Origin: Elusimicrobiota bacterium
GTDB lineage: Bacteria > Elusimicrobiota > Elusimicrobia > FEN-1173
NCBI GenBank assembly: GCA_016714745.1
Contig: JADKCG010000015.1
Span: 16,975-80,974, forward strand
Direction: 5' to 3'
DNA length: 64,000 nucleotides
How positions within the stretch are numbered: the first letter of the stretch is position 1; each line of letters starts with the position of its first letter. A program made the position numbers and the translations under genes. The notes under the pieces were generated by a model, which worked only from the letters and a program-made list of their open reading frames with translations, had not been told where the DNA came from and did no database searches. Of this stretch, positions 24,930-34,984 are shown piece after piece.

Positions 24930-26392
24930 TTAAATTCCGAGCTTTTCTTTTAGAAGTTGTTGGACCGTCTGCGGGTTGGCGCGGCCACCGGACTTTTTCA
25001 TCACATGGCCCACCAAAGACCCAATGGCCCCGGCCTTTCCCCCCTTTATATCGGCCACCACTTTGGGATTGGCGGCCAGAGCATCGTCCACCCAGCGGGC
25101 GATCTCGCCGGCATCTTCCACTTGAACGAGACCCTTGGCTTTCACAATACTTTCGGGGTCTCCCCCATCGGTAAACATGTGGTCAAAAACCGCCTTGGCG
25201 GCCTTGCTGTTCACCACGCCTTTGAGGACCAAGCGAACCAAATCGGCCAAATGGACCGGCGAAATAGGAGATTCGTCCAAAGATTTCCGTTGGGTGTTCA
25301 ATCGTCCCAGCAGTTCCGTCGTCAACCAGTTGCTGAGCGGTTTGGCGGCCGCCGGGCGATCGGCCCCATCAAACCGCGCGAGCGCGGCCGCAAAAAAGTC
25401 CGCCAGTTTTTTTCGGCGGTCAACACGGCCGCGTCATAGGGGGAGAGACCCAACTCTGATTCATAGCGAACCCGCCGCGCTTCGGGCAATTCCGGGAGCG
25501 ATTGTCGCAGGGTGTCCACATACTCTTTCGACAATTCCAGGGGAACCAAATCCGGATCAGGGAAATAGCGGTAGTCGTGAGCTTCTTCCTTGGACCGCAT
25601 GGATTGCGTCGTGCCTTGATCCTGGCTCCACAACCGGGTTTCCTGCACCACCCGTCCGCCCCCCTCCACCAACGCCGTTTGACGAGCGACTTCATGGGTG
25701 ATCGCGTCCCGGACACTGCGCATGGAATTCATGTTTTTCACTTCCGCTCGGGTGCCCAAGGCCTCCTGCCCGACGGGCCGAATGGAGACGTTGGCATCGC
25801 ACCGCATGGATCCTTTTTCCATATCGCAGTCGGACACCCCCACATAGCGGAGGATCGTGCGCAGGTTTTCCAAATAGGTGCTGGCCTCTTCGGCCGATCG
25901 AATATCCGGTTCTGAAACGATTTCCATGAGCGGAACACCCGTGCGATTGAGGTCCACCAGAGAATAATCCAAGGCCCGGCTCCCCACCGCGTGCAACAGT
26001 TTTCCCGCGTCTTCTTCCAAATGGATCCGCTGAATGCGAACCGTTTTCTTTTTGCCGGGTTGGGGTTCGATGTCCAAATGACCGTGAATGGCCAGAGGAA
26101 GATCGGCTTGTGAAATTTGATAGTTTTTTGGAAGATCCGGATAGAAATATTGCTTACGGGCAAACACCGACCGTTCGTTGATGCGACACCCCAACGCCAA
26201 CGCCGCCCGGACCAACCCTTCCACGGCCTGCCGGTTCAATACCGGAAGGACCCCGGGATACCCGCAACACACCGGGCATATTTGGGTATTGGCGTCTGCC
26301 CCGAACGCGGTCGGGCAGGAACAGAAAATTTTGCTGTCGGTTTTAAGCTGAACATGCACTTCAAGCCCAATCACCATCTCATACGTTGTCAC
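24930..26392 (-). CDS. gatB: Asp-tRNA(Asn)/Glu-tRNA(Gln) amidotransferase subunit B, one frameshift
   Basis: Kinase subunit of the GatCAB complex that makes Gln-tRNA and Asn-tRNA by transamidation. The N-terminal part from GTG 26392 shows IGLEVHVQLKTDSKIFC, QICPVCCGYPGVLPVLN, EDAGKLLH, DLNRTGVPLMEIV and RYFPDPDLVP. The C-terminal Yqey-like domain (GAIGSLVGHVMKKSGGRANP) is in another frame. One extra A in the A7 run near 25410 joins TAEK to KLADFFAAALARFDGA in frame, so I take the gene as intact with a homopolymer error. It overlaps the Nudix stop as GTGA. Confidence 0.92.
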
Positions 26393-26841
26393 GCGTCGAC
26401 CCCTTTTGAGATCCGCTCTATAATTTGCACGTCAGAGGGATACGTCACCAAATTTTTCGCCTCCGCCAACAGGCACCAGCGACTATCCAATACTTCGTCC
26501 GGGTCCCATTCCCCGATACGGTCCTCCGCTTCCATCCGATACCAGTGCACCGTTTTCAGCACGGGTTTTCCGTCGCGCGTCAACGGGTATTCCACATCCA
26601 AAAGGGGTCCCAAAATTTTGCACCGCCACCCCGTTTCTTCTTCCACTTCGCGGAGCGCGGCCATCTCCGTCGTTTCCCCTTTCTCCAAATGGCCTTTCGG
26701 AAAAGTCCACACCACTTGGCCCTGCAAATTCTTGACCTTGATCAACAAGAGACCGGCGTGTCCCATCACCACCCCGCCCGCCGAAACCTCCCTTGCCGGC
26801 CGGGTCAAACGCCCGCCGGGGTCGGGGGCATTCGCCCCCAT
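26389..26841 (-). CDS. Nudix hydrolase
   Basis: 150 residues with a complete Nudix box (GHLEKGETTEMAALREVEEETG) in the order GX5EX7REXXEEXG, preceded by WTFPKGHLEKG. Such enzymes hydrolyse nucleoside diphosphate derivatives; KVKNLQGQVVWTFPKG and the C-terminal SRWCLLAEAKNLVTY resemble the diadenosine tetraphosphate/mutT-like group. It is inserted between gatA and gatB, overlapping gatA by 37 bases and gatB by 4, so it is co-translated with them. Confidence 0.9.
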   Translation of the reverse strand: MGANAPDPGGRLTRPAREVSAGGVVMGHAGLLLIKVKNLQGQVVWTFPKGHLEKGETTEMAALREVEEETGWRCKILGPLLDVEYPLTRDGKPVLKTVHWYRMEAEDRIGEWDPDEVLDSRWCLLAEAKNLVTYPSDVQIIERISKGVDA

Positions 26842-28237
26842 GCGGTCGCTTTCTCGAAAGCGTTGGCGGACGCAAACAGAGTTTCTTCGCCGAACCCGAG
26901 GTAAACCCGCAGGGCAGTGAGATTCCTGGAAGGCCCGCCAAATTGCACGAAATGGTGAACACGTCGGACAAATACATTTGAAGGGGATCGTCGGACTTTT
27001 CCCCTGCCTTAAAAGCCGCGGTGGGCGCCGTGGGCGTGGCGATCACGTCGACGGACTCGAACGCCCGGTCAAAATCCCGTTTGATGAGGGTGCGGACTTT
27101 TTGGGCTTTAAGATAGTACGCGTCGTAGTACCCCGAAGACAGCGCATAGGTTCCCAACATGATGCGGCGCTTCACTTCCGGGCCAAACCCCTCGTCCCGT
27201 GAAAATTCATACTGTTGAAGCAGATTTTCTGCCCGAGGAGACCGGTGCCCATAGCGAACCCCGTCAAACCGGGCCAAATTCGCGCTGGCCTCGGACGGAG
27301 CGATCACGTAATACACGGATAAACCCGCGTCCGTGTGAGGAAGCGACACTTCCGAGACGATCGCTCCAAGAGACTCCAACGTGGCCACCGCTTGGCGAAC
27401 CGATTTTTCCACTTGGGGGTCCATGCCTTCAATAAAGTATTCTTTCGGCAACCCGATTCGGAGGCCCTTCACCCCGCGCCCCAAAGCCGCTGAATAGTTC
27501 GGCACAGGGATATTGGCGGAGGTTGAATCTTTCGGGTCATGGCCCGCGATCGACTGAAGCAGAAGGGCCGCATCGGATACGTTTGTCGCAAAGGGCCCGA
27601 TCTGGTCCAAAGAAGAAGCGAACGCGACCAAGCCGAAACGGGACACCCGGCCATAGGTGGGTTTTAATCCCACCACCCCGCAAAGAGCCGCGGGTTGGCG
27701 GATGGACCCGCCCGTATCGGACCCCAACGCTAAGGGGGCCAACCGGGCCGCCACGGCCACCGCGCTTCCCCCCGACGATCCGCCCGGAATCCGGGAGAGG
27801 TCCCAAGGGTTTCGGGTCGTGAAAAAAGCCGAATTTTCCGTTGACGACCCCATGGCGAACTCGTCCAGGTTGGTCTTGCCCAGAAACACGGCGCCCGCCG
27901 ACCGCAGTTGGGCGATCACCGTCGCGTCGTAGTTGGCGGTGAAATTTTCCAAAATTTTAGACGCGCAGGTGGTGCGCGTGCCCGTGACGCACATGTTGTC
28001 TTTGACAGCAATGGGCACGCCCGCCAAAGGGCCGGGATCTTTCCCCGCCGACACGAACAGATCCACCGCTTCGGCCTGGCGAAGCGCGGCGTCATCTGAA
28101 AAACTCAAAAAGGCTTTGAGGGATTTGTCTAAACGCTTCGCCCGTTCCAAAAACGAAACAGCGACCTCCCGGGCGGTCACCTCTTTGGCTTTGACCCGGC
28201 GGGCAATCTCGCTGGCGGAAAGGTCGTGAAGGCTCAT
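26805..28237 (-). CDS. gatA: Asp/Glu-tRNA amidotransferase subunit A, C-terminal end disrupted
   Basis: Amidase subunit releasing ammonia from glutamine. The catalytic triad region is present: KDNMCV (lysine), GSDTGGSIRQPAA and GGSSGGSAVAVAA. It starts at ATG 28237, overlapping gatC (ATGA). After LPGISLPCGF (about 26890) the long frame reads on into nonsense to 26483. The family C-terminus (FGEETLFASANAFEKATAW) is in another frame, ending at TGA 26805. About a dozen residues normally containing a PVGLQLIG-type motif are missing at the junction, so this is a small deletion, not just a base slip. Confidence 0.9.
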
Positions 28238-28521
28238 TCGATGACCTTCTTCACTTTGAAATAGACTTCTTCCCGGTCCGGCGCGTTGGCCAAAATGGAG
28301 GGCGTGTCGAGGAACGGAACAGCCACATCTTCCCGCCAAACGTTGGACAGGGGAATCACATGGGTCGTCGCAGGGATGTTTTGCGTATCGTATTTCGAGA
28401 GGATCTTGATGTGGTCCAAAATCCGTTCCAACTGGCCCAAATATTTGAACCGCTCGGCTTCCGTTAACGCCAACCGCGCCAAGCGCGCCACATAGGTCAC
28501 ATCTTTTTCAGTGAGAGACAT
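28234..28521 (-). CDS. gatC: Asp/Glu-tRNA amidotransferase subunit C
   Basis: Small (95-residue) GatC subunit bridging A and B: SLTEKDVTYVARLARLALTE, FKYLGQLERILDHI and a C-terminal REDVAVP ... YFKVKKVIE. The frame is open to 28563, but ATG 28521 gives the family N-terminus. No clear ribosome site precedes it. It is the first of the gatC-gatA-nudix-gatB set, with 4-base overlaps. Confidence 0.93.
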   Translation of the reverse strand: MSLTEKDVTYVARLARLALTEAERFKYLGQLERILDHIKILSKYDTQNIPATTHVIPLSNVWREDVAVPFLDTPSILANAPDREEVYFKVKKVIE

Positions 28522-28571
28522 GGGGAGGATTTTATCAGATTCTTTAATCGGCGAGATGGCCAAGTGGATAG

Positions 28572-29033
28572 TTATTTCTGCGCGGGCCCGTACTCCTCCA
28601 CAATCTCCAAACGATCAACCCCAAACCTTTCGCACTCGGTTTGATATCGTTCTTCCATTTGACTGACCAAACGGAACTGTTCCTCCTGCGACATTTTCCC
28701 TAAAGCGTCGGGACCCCGTTCTTCCTCGATGTCGCGGACGGCCAGTCGGTTGACCAATTCTTCCCAAAAGGTTTCTTCGTCGTATTCGTCCAAGACGTCG
28801 TGTCCCTTCTCCTCCAACTTGCGGGACGGCATAAAGGCTTTCTCTTTTTCCGCGTAAACCACAAGGTCCCCGCACCCCGCCGCTTGGGCCTTCTTATAAA
28901 TCTTTTGATCGAGGGAATACGGATTCGTTATCGAATCGGAAACCGTGTGGGCGTTCGTCACCCAATCCGCCAAATACATCGCCTCCACCAACTTTCGATA
29001 CTCTGCTTCGGAAAACTCCAATTGAATCATCAC
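28572..29033 (-). CDS. Conserved small acidic protein of unknown function
   Basis: 153 residues, very acidic C-terminal half (DEYDEETFWEELVNRLAVRDIEEERG), no membrane helix or signal peptide. The N-terminal LEFSEAEYRKLVEAMYLADWV looks like a helical domain. Codon use and position upstream of gatC suggest a real gene. I do not recognise a family and propose no function. Confidence 0.7.
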   Translation of the reverse strand: MMIQLEFSEAEYRKLVEAMYLADWVTNAHTVSDSITNPYSLDQKIYKKAQAAGCGDLVVYAEKEKAFMPSRKLEEKGHDVLDEYDEETFWEELVNRLAVRDIEEERGPDALGKMSQEEQFRLVSQMEERYQTECERFGVDRLEIVEEYGPAQK

Positions 29034-29057
29034 GGCCTCCGTTTCTACGGTTTTCCC

Positions 29058-31139
29058 CTACTCGCCCACCCGAACCGGGGGATTTGAGGGGTGAAGAAAT
29101 TTCTCTATGTTCGGCGGAATTTGCAAGGCTCCCCCCGGCATAAATCCCGCGCCGGGGCGAACGGGCTTAAAAATATACTGTGGATCGAGGGAACAGGCCT
29201 TATCGTAGAATTCCTGGGATTTTTCCGGGAATCCGGATTCAATGTAGGCCACACTTAAATTGAAGTAGGCTTCAGAAAAACCAGGTTGGGCCGCGATCGC
29301 CCGCTCAAAATGAGCGATGGCCTGATCCTGTTTTTTCTCTGCCAGCAGGAGCAGGCCTCGATTGTTTTGAAGCTCCGGAAAGTCCGGATTACGAAGAGAG
29401 GCCTGATCGAAGCTCTGGAGCGCTTTTTGAAAATTTTTCTGCTCATACCAGATTCGCCCGATCAGAGTATAGGCGAGGACAGAAGACGGATTCACCCCGA
29501 TGGCGCGCTCCAGGGCAGTGAGCGCCTCTGGATATTTCTTGAGGTTCATATACGCTCGGCCGAGGTTGCAGTAGCTGATCTCCCTGGGCACCGCGTCGAT
29601 TGATTTCTGGAAATACTCGATGCTTTTCTCCGTCTCCCATCGGCGGGCATAAATCAACCCAATATTGTTCAATGCCTCGGCGTAGTGGGGGTCACACTCC
29701 ACCGCTTTGGCATAATAGGAGAGGGCCTTGTCATAGTCTTTATTCTCACTGTAAATATAACCCAGACTGTAGAAAGCGCGAGATTGTTTGGGGTATAGCC
29801 GGAGGACGTCTTCCCACAGTTTGACTGGATCGTTAAAAAGAAGGCCCCGGTTGTGGGCAAGCACTCCGAATATCGACACATGGACCACCAGGAGTCCCAC
29901 GCACAAAACCTTCGTCCCTGACTGAAACGGTTTGGTCAAATCAACCCGAAAAACAGCACAGTAGGCCAAGACAAGGAGAAGCAACAGTCCGTATTGAGAC
30001 ACATACAGGCGGTTTTCCGCAAAAGCTGCCGTGGTGGGTAAAAAGGAAGACGAGGGCGCCAACTGTAGGATGAACCAAAAAGCGGAAAACAACACCAACC
30101 GGGACACCGCCGTCCCTCGACGAACAATGGTCCACGCCATCCCCGCCAACACCAATAGCCCCGCGGCCGACAGAAGAACGGCGGGTTCCCCCCATGATTC
30201 GTAACGCGCCGGCATGTGATCGAACGAAAGCCACGCAGGGAAAAAGACGCATTGAATATAGCGCAAAACCGAAACCGTTTGCGTTACAAAATACGGCCAG
30301 CGTTCCCACGGGGATTGCGCCTCCAGGTCGCCAAAACTCCCGAAGTAGGCGATCCGCGCGATAACATAAAGCCCGAGGACGATCCAAAACGGAACATGCA
30401 CGCGCGCCCGTGAACGAAAAGAGGCCCACTCCCCACGATGAACGACGACAAAATCCGCTAACAGCAAGATTGCCGGGAGCACGGCAACAGACTGTTTCGA
30501 ACCCAGTCCCAACACAAAAAGTGCCATCGCCCCCCCATATCTTCCCCAGGTGAGCGGGGCCGGCCCCAGAAAGAGTAAAAGCGCTCCCACGGAAGTCAGC
30601 GCGGCGAGGATATCCGATCGGTTAAACGAGTAGAGGGCCACAACGCTGTTGACCGGGTGCACCACAAAAAGGAGCGCGAGGAAGAAAGACAGAACCGCTT
30701 GATCTGTCCTGAACAACAGGAAAAACAAACGGCGAGTCAACAGAAACAGAAGAAACCCCACCGCCAGGTGACCGAAAAGGTTGACGACCCGATACCCAAA
30801 GGGATCGACCCTTCCGAAATAGTAGTTTAACGTGTAGGTGAAAAAGGTGACCGGCCGAGAAGGATTGTTTCGGACGAACGATTTATTTTGCGAATAGGGG
30901 TAGACGAGTTTGGAAAATATCTGGGAGAGACGTTCGATCCGAATATCGGGATTGTTTTGGATTTTATGGACATCATCAAGAACGAACGGCGCCCGGAGTG
31001 TCTGCCCATAAAGGAGGAATCCCACAACAACAAGCAACACGGCCGGCCATACCCCCCCTCGTCGGGGGAATCCCCCAACGGACGCCGTTTCCGCACCTTT
31101 CTCAGCCAGGGATTTCTTCTTTTTGTTCCGCCTGCCCAT
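29058..31139 (-). CDS. Membrane protein with C-terminal TPR repeats (possible glycosyltransferase-like)
   Basis: 693 residues. About ten membrane helices occupy residues 30-400. An early loop with FVLDDVHKIQNNPDI and NPSRPVTFFTYTLNYYFG matches the layout of multi-span GT-C-like/TMTC proteins, where the acidic pair lies in the first outside loop. Residues about 430-670 form around six TPR units (RAFYSLGYIYSENKDYDKAL, AEALNNIGLIYARRWETEKS, SEAYFNLSVAYIESGF). A good AGGGAGGTGG site precedes ATG 31139. Transfer of sugar to protein or lipid is plausible but not shown. Confidence 0.8.
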   Translation of the reverse strand: MGRRNKKKKSLAEKGAETASVGGFPRRGGVWPAVLLVVVGFLLYGQTLRAPFVLDDVHKIQNNPDIRIERLSQIFSKLVYPYSQNKSFVRNNPSRPVTFFTYTLNYYFGRVDPFGYRVVNLFGHLAVGFLLFLLTRRLFFLLFRTDQAVLSFFLALLFVVHPVNSVVALYSFNRSDILAALTSVGALLLFLGPAPLTWGRYGGAMALFVLGLGSKQSVAVLPAILLLADFVVVHRGEWASFRSRARVHVPFWIVLGLYVIARIAYFGSFGDLEAQSPWERWPYFVTQTVSVLRYIQCVFFPAWLSFDHMPARYESWGEPAVLLSAAGLLVLAGMAWTIVRRGTAVSRLVLFSAFWFILQLAPSSSFLPTTAAFAENRLYVSQYGLLLLLVLAYCAVFRVDLTKPFQSGTKVLCVGLLVVHVSIFGVLAHNRGLLFNDPVKLWEDVLRLYPKQSRAFYSLGYIYSENKDYDKALSYYAKAVECDPHYAEALNNIGLIYARRWETEKSIEYFQKSIDAVPREISYCNLGRAYMNLKKYPEALTALERAIGVNPSSVLAYTLIGRIWYEQKNFQKALQSFDQASLRNPDFPELQNNRGLLLLAEKKQDQAIAHFERAIAAQPGFSEAYFNLSVAYIESGFPEKSQEFYDKACSLDPQYIFKPVRPGAGFMPGGALQIPPNIEKFLHPSNPPVRVGE

Positions 31140-31198
31140 GAAACCACCTCCCTCCTTTTTGCGGTTAGGATCCCTCGATGGAAACGGGGATCCCCATT

Positions 31199-33454
31199 CT
31201 AAACGACGGGTTCAAAGTTGGCGTAACGGGCTAAAATTTGTTTTCGGGCGCCGGAGTCGAAGAGCACGGTGACTTTGACGTTTTCCCCGGCGCCGGACTT
31301 GTCCAAAATTTTACCTTCGCCAAAAATGGGGTGTCGAACCCGTTGACCCATCCGCAGAGGGTGGGCGCCCGAGACATTCGCTGGGGTTGCAACAGAAGAT
31401 TCCTCATCAGGATCGAAAGAACCGATCGGTGCACGAGCGCCGGCCCCCCCTCCCGCAGGGGAAAAAACGTTCGGCTCTCGACCCCAGGGCGTTGCGGGAG
31501 GGGGCGGGGGGCGGTGGATCGGCGCTTCGATAAGCCCCGCCTCTGTCACGAATCGGGACGGGACGTTCCAATGGGACCGGCCATAAATCCGACGGGAGGA
31601 CGCGGCGGTCAACATCAAATGTTCCCGGGCCCGGGTGATGGCCACATACGCCAATCGGCGTTCCTCTTCCAATTCTTTTTCGTCAAAAGCCGACTCGCCA
31701 ATAGGGAAAAGGCCCTCTTCCAACCCCGTCACGTAGACAATGGGAAACTCCAGTCCCTTGGCCAAATGGACCGTCATCAAGGTCACAGACCCGCCGTCTT
31801 CTTTAAGAACGTCCAACCCCGATGCCAGGGACACTTTTTCAAGAAATGTCCCCACCGTTTTATCTTCAGATGATTCTTCAAATTCTTTTGACGCGTTCAC
31901 CAGTTCCTGAAGGTTGTCCAACCGGTGGGCAGCTTCGGGGTCCGACCCCGCTTGTTCCTCCCAAAACGCCCAATACCCAGCCGACTCTAAAACGGTTTGT
32001 ACCATGACAGACGCCGTGGCCGTTGGCACGGCGGACCGAAGGGCCTTTATGATGTCTAAGAACTTATTTAAATTGCCCCGGGCCCCGGCCGACGTCTCGG
32101 GGTTCTGGGCCATGTCAATGGCGGCTTGATAAAAAGTCACCCCCCGGGCCGCGGCGTCCATATCCAAGGCCTGGATCGTGGTTTTCCCGATGCCCCGCGT
32201 GGGCACATTGATGATGCGCTTGACCGCCACCGAATCAGCAGGGTTCACCGCCACACGAAGATACGCCAAGACGTCCTTCACTTCCATCCGCTCGTAGAAC
32301 CGAACACTTCCTACCAGCGTGTAGGGAATATTTTCCCGACGAAACGCATCCTCCAACACCCGAGATTGGGCGTTGGTGCGATAGAACACCGCAATATCCG
32401 ACCGCCGCCGCCCCTCCGCCAAAAACCGAGCCGATTCCCGCGCAATGAATGCCGCTTCTTGAAGTTCGTCGGCAAATTCCTGAAATCGAACGGGCTGTCC
32501 GTCTCCCTTTTCCGTCCACAACTTTTTGTCTTTTCGATATTTATTCTTAGAGATGACGTTGTGCGCGGCGGTCAGGATGGGCTGGGTGGACCGATAGTTC
32601 TGTTCAAGTTTGACGACTTTGGCCCCGGAATAGTCCCGTTCATATTCCAAAATGTTGCGGACATCCGCGCCGCGAAAAGAATAAATCGATTGGTCGTCAT
32701 CTCCGACGACGCACAGGTTTTTTGGCGGAGCCACCAGATTTTTCGCCAGCAGGTATTGAGCATGGTTGGTGTCTTGATATTCGTCCACCATCACATGACG
32801 GAACCGGGCCTGATATTTGGCCCGCAGAGGTTGCAAGTCGCGAAGAGCGGTGGTCGTTCGCATGATCAGATCGCCGAAATCCAGGGCGTTCGCTTTGTTC
32901 ATTTTCTTCTGGTAATGGCTGTAGAGGGTGGCCACCATCTGACGGAAGGGGTCGTTTTGAGCCATGGCGTGGATCGCATAGGAATCGGCGTCCAACAAAT
33001 CGTCTTTGGCCCGCGAAATCACGTTCAGAACCTGATTGGGCTTGTATTTCTTCTCGTCCAGCTTCAATTCCCTCAAAACTTCTTTCAAGACCTGAGTTTG
33101 GTCGCCATCGTCATAGATGACGTAGTGGGGATCCAACCCCACGGCCCGGGCCTCCACCCGCAGGAATTGAGCGCAAAAGGAATGGAACGTGGAAATCCAC
33201 ACCCCCCGCCCGGTTCCCCCCACCAGATCGTCCACCCGATGGCGCATTTCCGCCGCGGCCTTGTTGGTAAAAGTGACAGCCAAAATGTTCCAAGCCGGCA
33301 CCCCCTCCGACAACAAATGGGCAATGCGGAAGGTAATAACACGTGTTTTTCCCGACCCTGCCCCCGCCAAGATCAAAAGGGGACCTTCCCCATGGGTCAC
33401 CGCTTCCCGTTGGGGAGGATTCAGTGTGGCAAGGAGTTGGGAGTCGAGGGCCAT
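31199..33454 (-). CDS. UvrD/PcrA-type superfamily I DNA helicase
   Basis: 751 residues from ATG 33454; the longer open frame to 34084 runs through mobile-element sequence and is rejected. Helicase motifs: Q-motif LNPPQREAV, Walker A AGAGSGKT, motif Ia TFTNKAAAEM, motif II VDEYQDTN, motif III VVGDDDQSIYSFRGA, motif IV LEQNYRST, motif V TVHLAKGLEFPIVY, motif VI RRLAYVAITRA. A C-terminal Tudor-like part (GQRVRHPIFGEGKI) is typical of PcrA. An extended -10 box lies 13 bases before the ATG. Confidence 0.95.
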   Translation of the reverse strand: MALDSQLLATLNPPQREAVTHGEGPLLILAGAGSGKTRVITFRIAHLLSEGVPAWNILAVTFTNKAAAEMRHRVDDLVGGTGRGVWISTFHSFCAQFLRVEARAVGLDPHYVIYDDGDQTQVLKEVLRELKLDEKKYKPNQVLNVISRAKDDLLDADSYAIHAMAQNDPFRQMVATLYSHYQKKMNKANALDFGDLIMRTTTALRDLQPLRAKYQARFRHVMVDEYQDTNHAQYLLAKNLVAPPKNLCVVGDDDQSIYSFRGADVRNILEYERDYSGAKVVKLEQNYRSTQPILTAAHNVISKNKYRKDKKLWTEKGDGQPVRFQEFADELQEAAFIARESARFLAEGRRRSDIAVFYRTNAQSRVLEDAFRRENIPYTLVGSVRFYERMEVKDVLAYLRVAVNPADSVAVKRIINVPTRGIGKTTIQALDMDAAARGVTFYQAAIDMAQNPETSAGARGNLNKFLDIIKALRSAVPTATASVMVQTVLESAGYWAFWEEQAGSDPEAAHRLDNLQELVNASKEFEESSEDKTVGTFLEKVSLASGLDVLKEDGGSVTLMTVHLAKGLEFPIVYVTGLEEGLFPIGESAFDEKELEEERRLAYVAITRAREHLMLTAASSRRIYGRSHWNVPSRFVTEAGLIEAPIHRPPPPPATPWGREPNVFSPAGGGAGARAPIGSFDPDEESSVATPANVSGAHPLRMGQRVRHPIFGEGKILDKSGAGENVKVTVLFDSGARKQILARYANFEPVV

Positions 33455-33467
33455 GGGAGAGAAAGAG

Positions 33468-33476
33468 ATTATACCA
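33468..33476 (-). promoter_or_regulatory. Extended -10 promoter of the helicase gene
   Basis: On the minus strand TGGTATAAT matches the extended -10 consensus TGnTATAAT. Its downstream edge is 13 bases from the helicase ATG at 33454, so the transcript leader would be only about 7 bases and no Shine-Dalgarno is present. No clear -35 is seen. Confidence 0.6.
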
Positions 33477-33572
33477 GAGATGGACGATCGGGACCCGCAG
33501 AAACTTTTTTTTAATTTAGTTCTTGACCAGGCACATAGTATCCCCCTGAGGCGATTTTCCTGTATATCAAAG

Positions 33573-33985
33573 GGCTCTTCCGGGTTTCGTGTACAGGTTT
33601 TTTTGATTTTTTTGACTCGCGCCTCCCCTTGAGGCGATGTGAGCACGACGTTTTGACGGTTGCGGTGCGGCCCGTTGTGCCGGCGATAGGCCGTTGAGCC
33701 GAGCCGGTCTCGTTTTGGCGGCGAAGCCGACAGAGACCGGTCCCGAAGGGACATTTGAGGGCCGCCCGTCAAAACGGCGCGCGGAAGCCGACGGGGCACG
33801 TTTTCTTTCCCCCCTTTCTTTTGCGTGTCCAAAAGAAAGGGGGCCGGGTCCAGGGCGGAGCGCCTGGCCAGGGGTTCAGGGGGTGGAACCCCCTGGACTG
33901 ATCGTGAGGTGGCCAGGACAGGTTTCCAAGAACGCCTGATCGACGACAGACATTCAATTTTTCGTACACGAAACCCAGAAGACCC
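33573..33985. mobile_element. Non-autonomous (MITE-like) element with 22-bp terminal inverted repeats
   Basis: 413 bp bounded by inverted repeats 33573-33594 and 33964-33985, matching at 20 of 22 positions (inner 13 perfect: GGGTTTCGTGTAC). Both ends abut TATCAAAG (33565-33572 and 33986-33993), the target duplication expected from transposition. Inside there is no transposase; instead several GC-rich inverted segments (GGTTCAGGGGGTGGAACC-like and CTTTCTTTTGCGTGTCCAAAAGAAAG) that can fold strongly. It is inserted upstream of the helicase gene. Confidence 0.85.
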
Positions 33986-33993
33986 TATCAAAG

Positions 33994-34339
33994 GAGACCT
34001 ATAAGGGCCTCCGGGAGATACTCTGGAAATGTAGAGGATCAATCCCGGGACCAATGCGACATTCTGTCCGCGCTCAGTTTTCACCCCTGGGGATGGAAGA
34101 AAGGTCCGTCTCTCCGTTTTACAAACTGAGCTCGCTGATTAATATCCGGAGTCTGCGGCTGGGTGTTGATGGTGGCTGGGAGGGCTGGCAACGCGTGCGG
34201 CATTGGAATCGAGAGCAGTCTGAGATTGAGGAGAGGAATTGGCGGCCATGGGCGTTGAGACAAGGATAAAAAACGGACATAGCGTCCGATCGTGTAGGAT
34301 GGTGTTTGCGAGAACACAATCTACAACGAGGAGAACGCT
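33994..34339. other. Gene-free stretch between the MITE and the transposase remnant
   Basis: No supportable gene on either strand. Open frames here have no family features. Two foldable sites are seen just before the transposase remnant: a CGGAC-ATAGC-GTCCG hairpin near 34273-34288 and an imperfect 13-bp stem at 34293-34325 (TGTAGGATGGTGTT against AACACAATCTACA), possibly the end of the old insertion sequence. Confidence 0.5.
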
Positions 34340-34971
34340 ATGCCCGTGGAGTATCGTAGCATGAGGAAGGCCCAGGATGCGGCATTTCGGTTTGGAGTTC
34401 GACGGAGCCTGGTCATGGACGCGTTGGGAAATGGCATCAAGCCAACGGTCCGGGCTTACAAAACAACGGTGAGGACAGTGCGAAAGTGGGTCAAACGGTA
34501 TCGGGAGAAAGGGGTTGATGGACTTCATGAAGTAAGCCGAGCGCCAAAGAAAAATCAGATTTCATTCGAGCGGTGGAGTCCCGAGGGTTCCAGCACTTCC
34601 AAATACCCAAGACAACCTACAATGCTGACGTGGAGACGATCCACCACTTGATTTAATTGGAATTCTTTGAGATTGAACAATTTAAGGATCGCCGAGATTT
34701 CTTTATGAAGGCGAGCACCTATCAACGATGGTTCAATACGATGAGAAAGAACAGTCACAAGTGGAACAAAAGCCCACTGGACATTCTACGAGAAGCCGCC
34801 CCGTCAGCGGCAGAGGCCATTGTCACCTTGCCAGTCCTCGATCTCGATGACCTGGTCCGCCGAAGAGTGCGTCATCTGATACAATCCCCATCTCCGCCAG
34901 GGGATACCATGTACCAGGACGCGCCCCCTGGCATTGATCGCCTTCTTCCGTTGTATGATAAATTAAAGTAG
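34340..34971 (+). pseudogene. IS481-type transposase remnant with the catalytic core deleted
   Basis: The N-terminal helix-turn-helix (RTVRKWVKRYREKGVDGL, then HEVSRAPKK) is of the IS481/IS3-like type. It is followed in another frame directly by the C-terminal part: FQIPKTTYNADVETIHHLI, stop codon, EFFEIEQFKDRRDFFMKAST, YQRWFNTMRKNSHKW. The middle of the protein, which should hold the D, D, E residues, is absent. At least one frameshift and one in-frame stop also occur. It is inactive. Confidence 0.75.
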
Positions 34972-34984
34972 ACTTTCATTTATC

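Noticed and set aside
28549..28571. Sequence GGCGAGATGGCCAAGTGG that looks like the 5' end of a Leu/Ser tRNA
   Set aside because: Nothing after it can form the D-arm, anticodon or T-arm; it overlaps the upstream region of gatC and is a chance match.
32126..33514. Plus-strand open frame of 462 codons
   Set aside because: Antisense to the UvrD/PcrA helicase gene, which has all helicase motifs; composition is that of a reverse-frame shadow.
33594..33963. Possible transposase or gene inside the MITE-like element
   Set aside because: No frame longer than about 80 codons with motifs; the internal palindromes explain the open frames.
33455..34084. N-terminal extension of the UvrD/PcrA frame (210 residues)
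   Set aside because: It is translated from the MITE and has no family similarity; the helicase starts at 33454.
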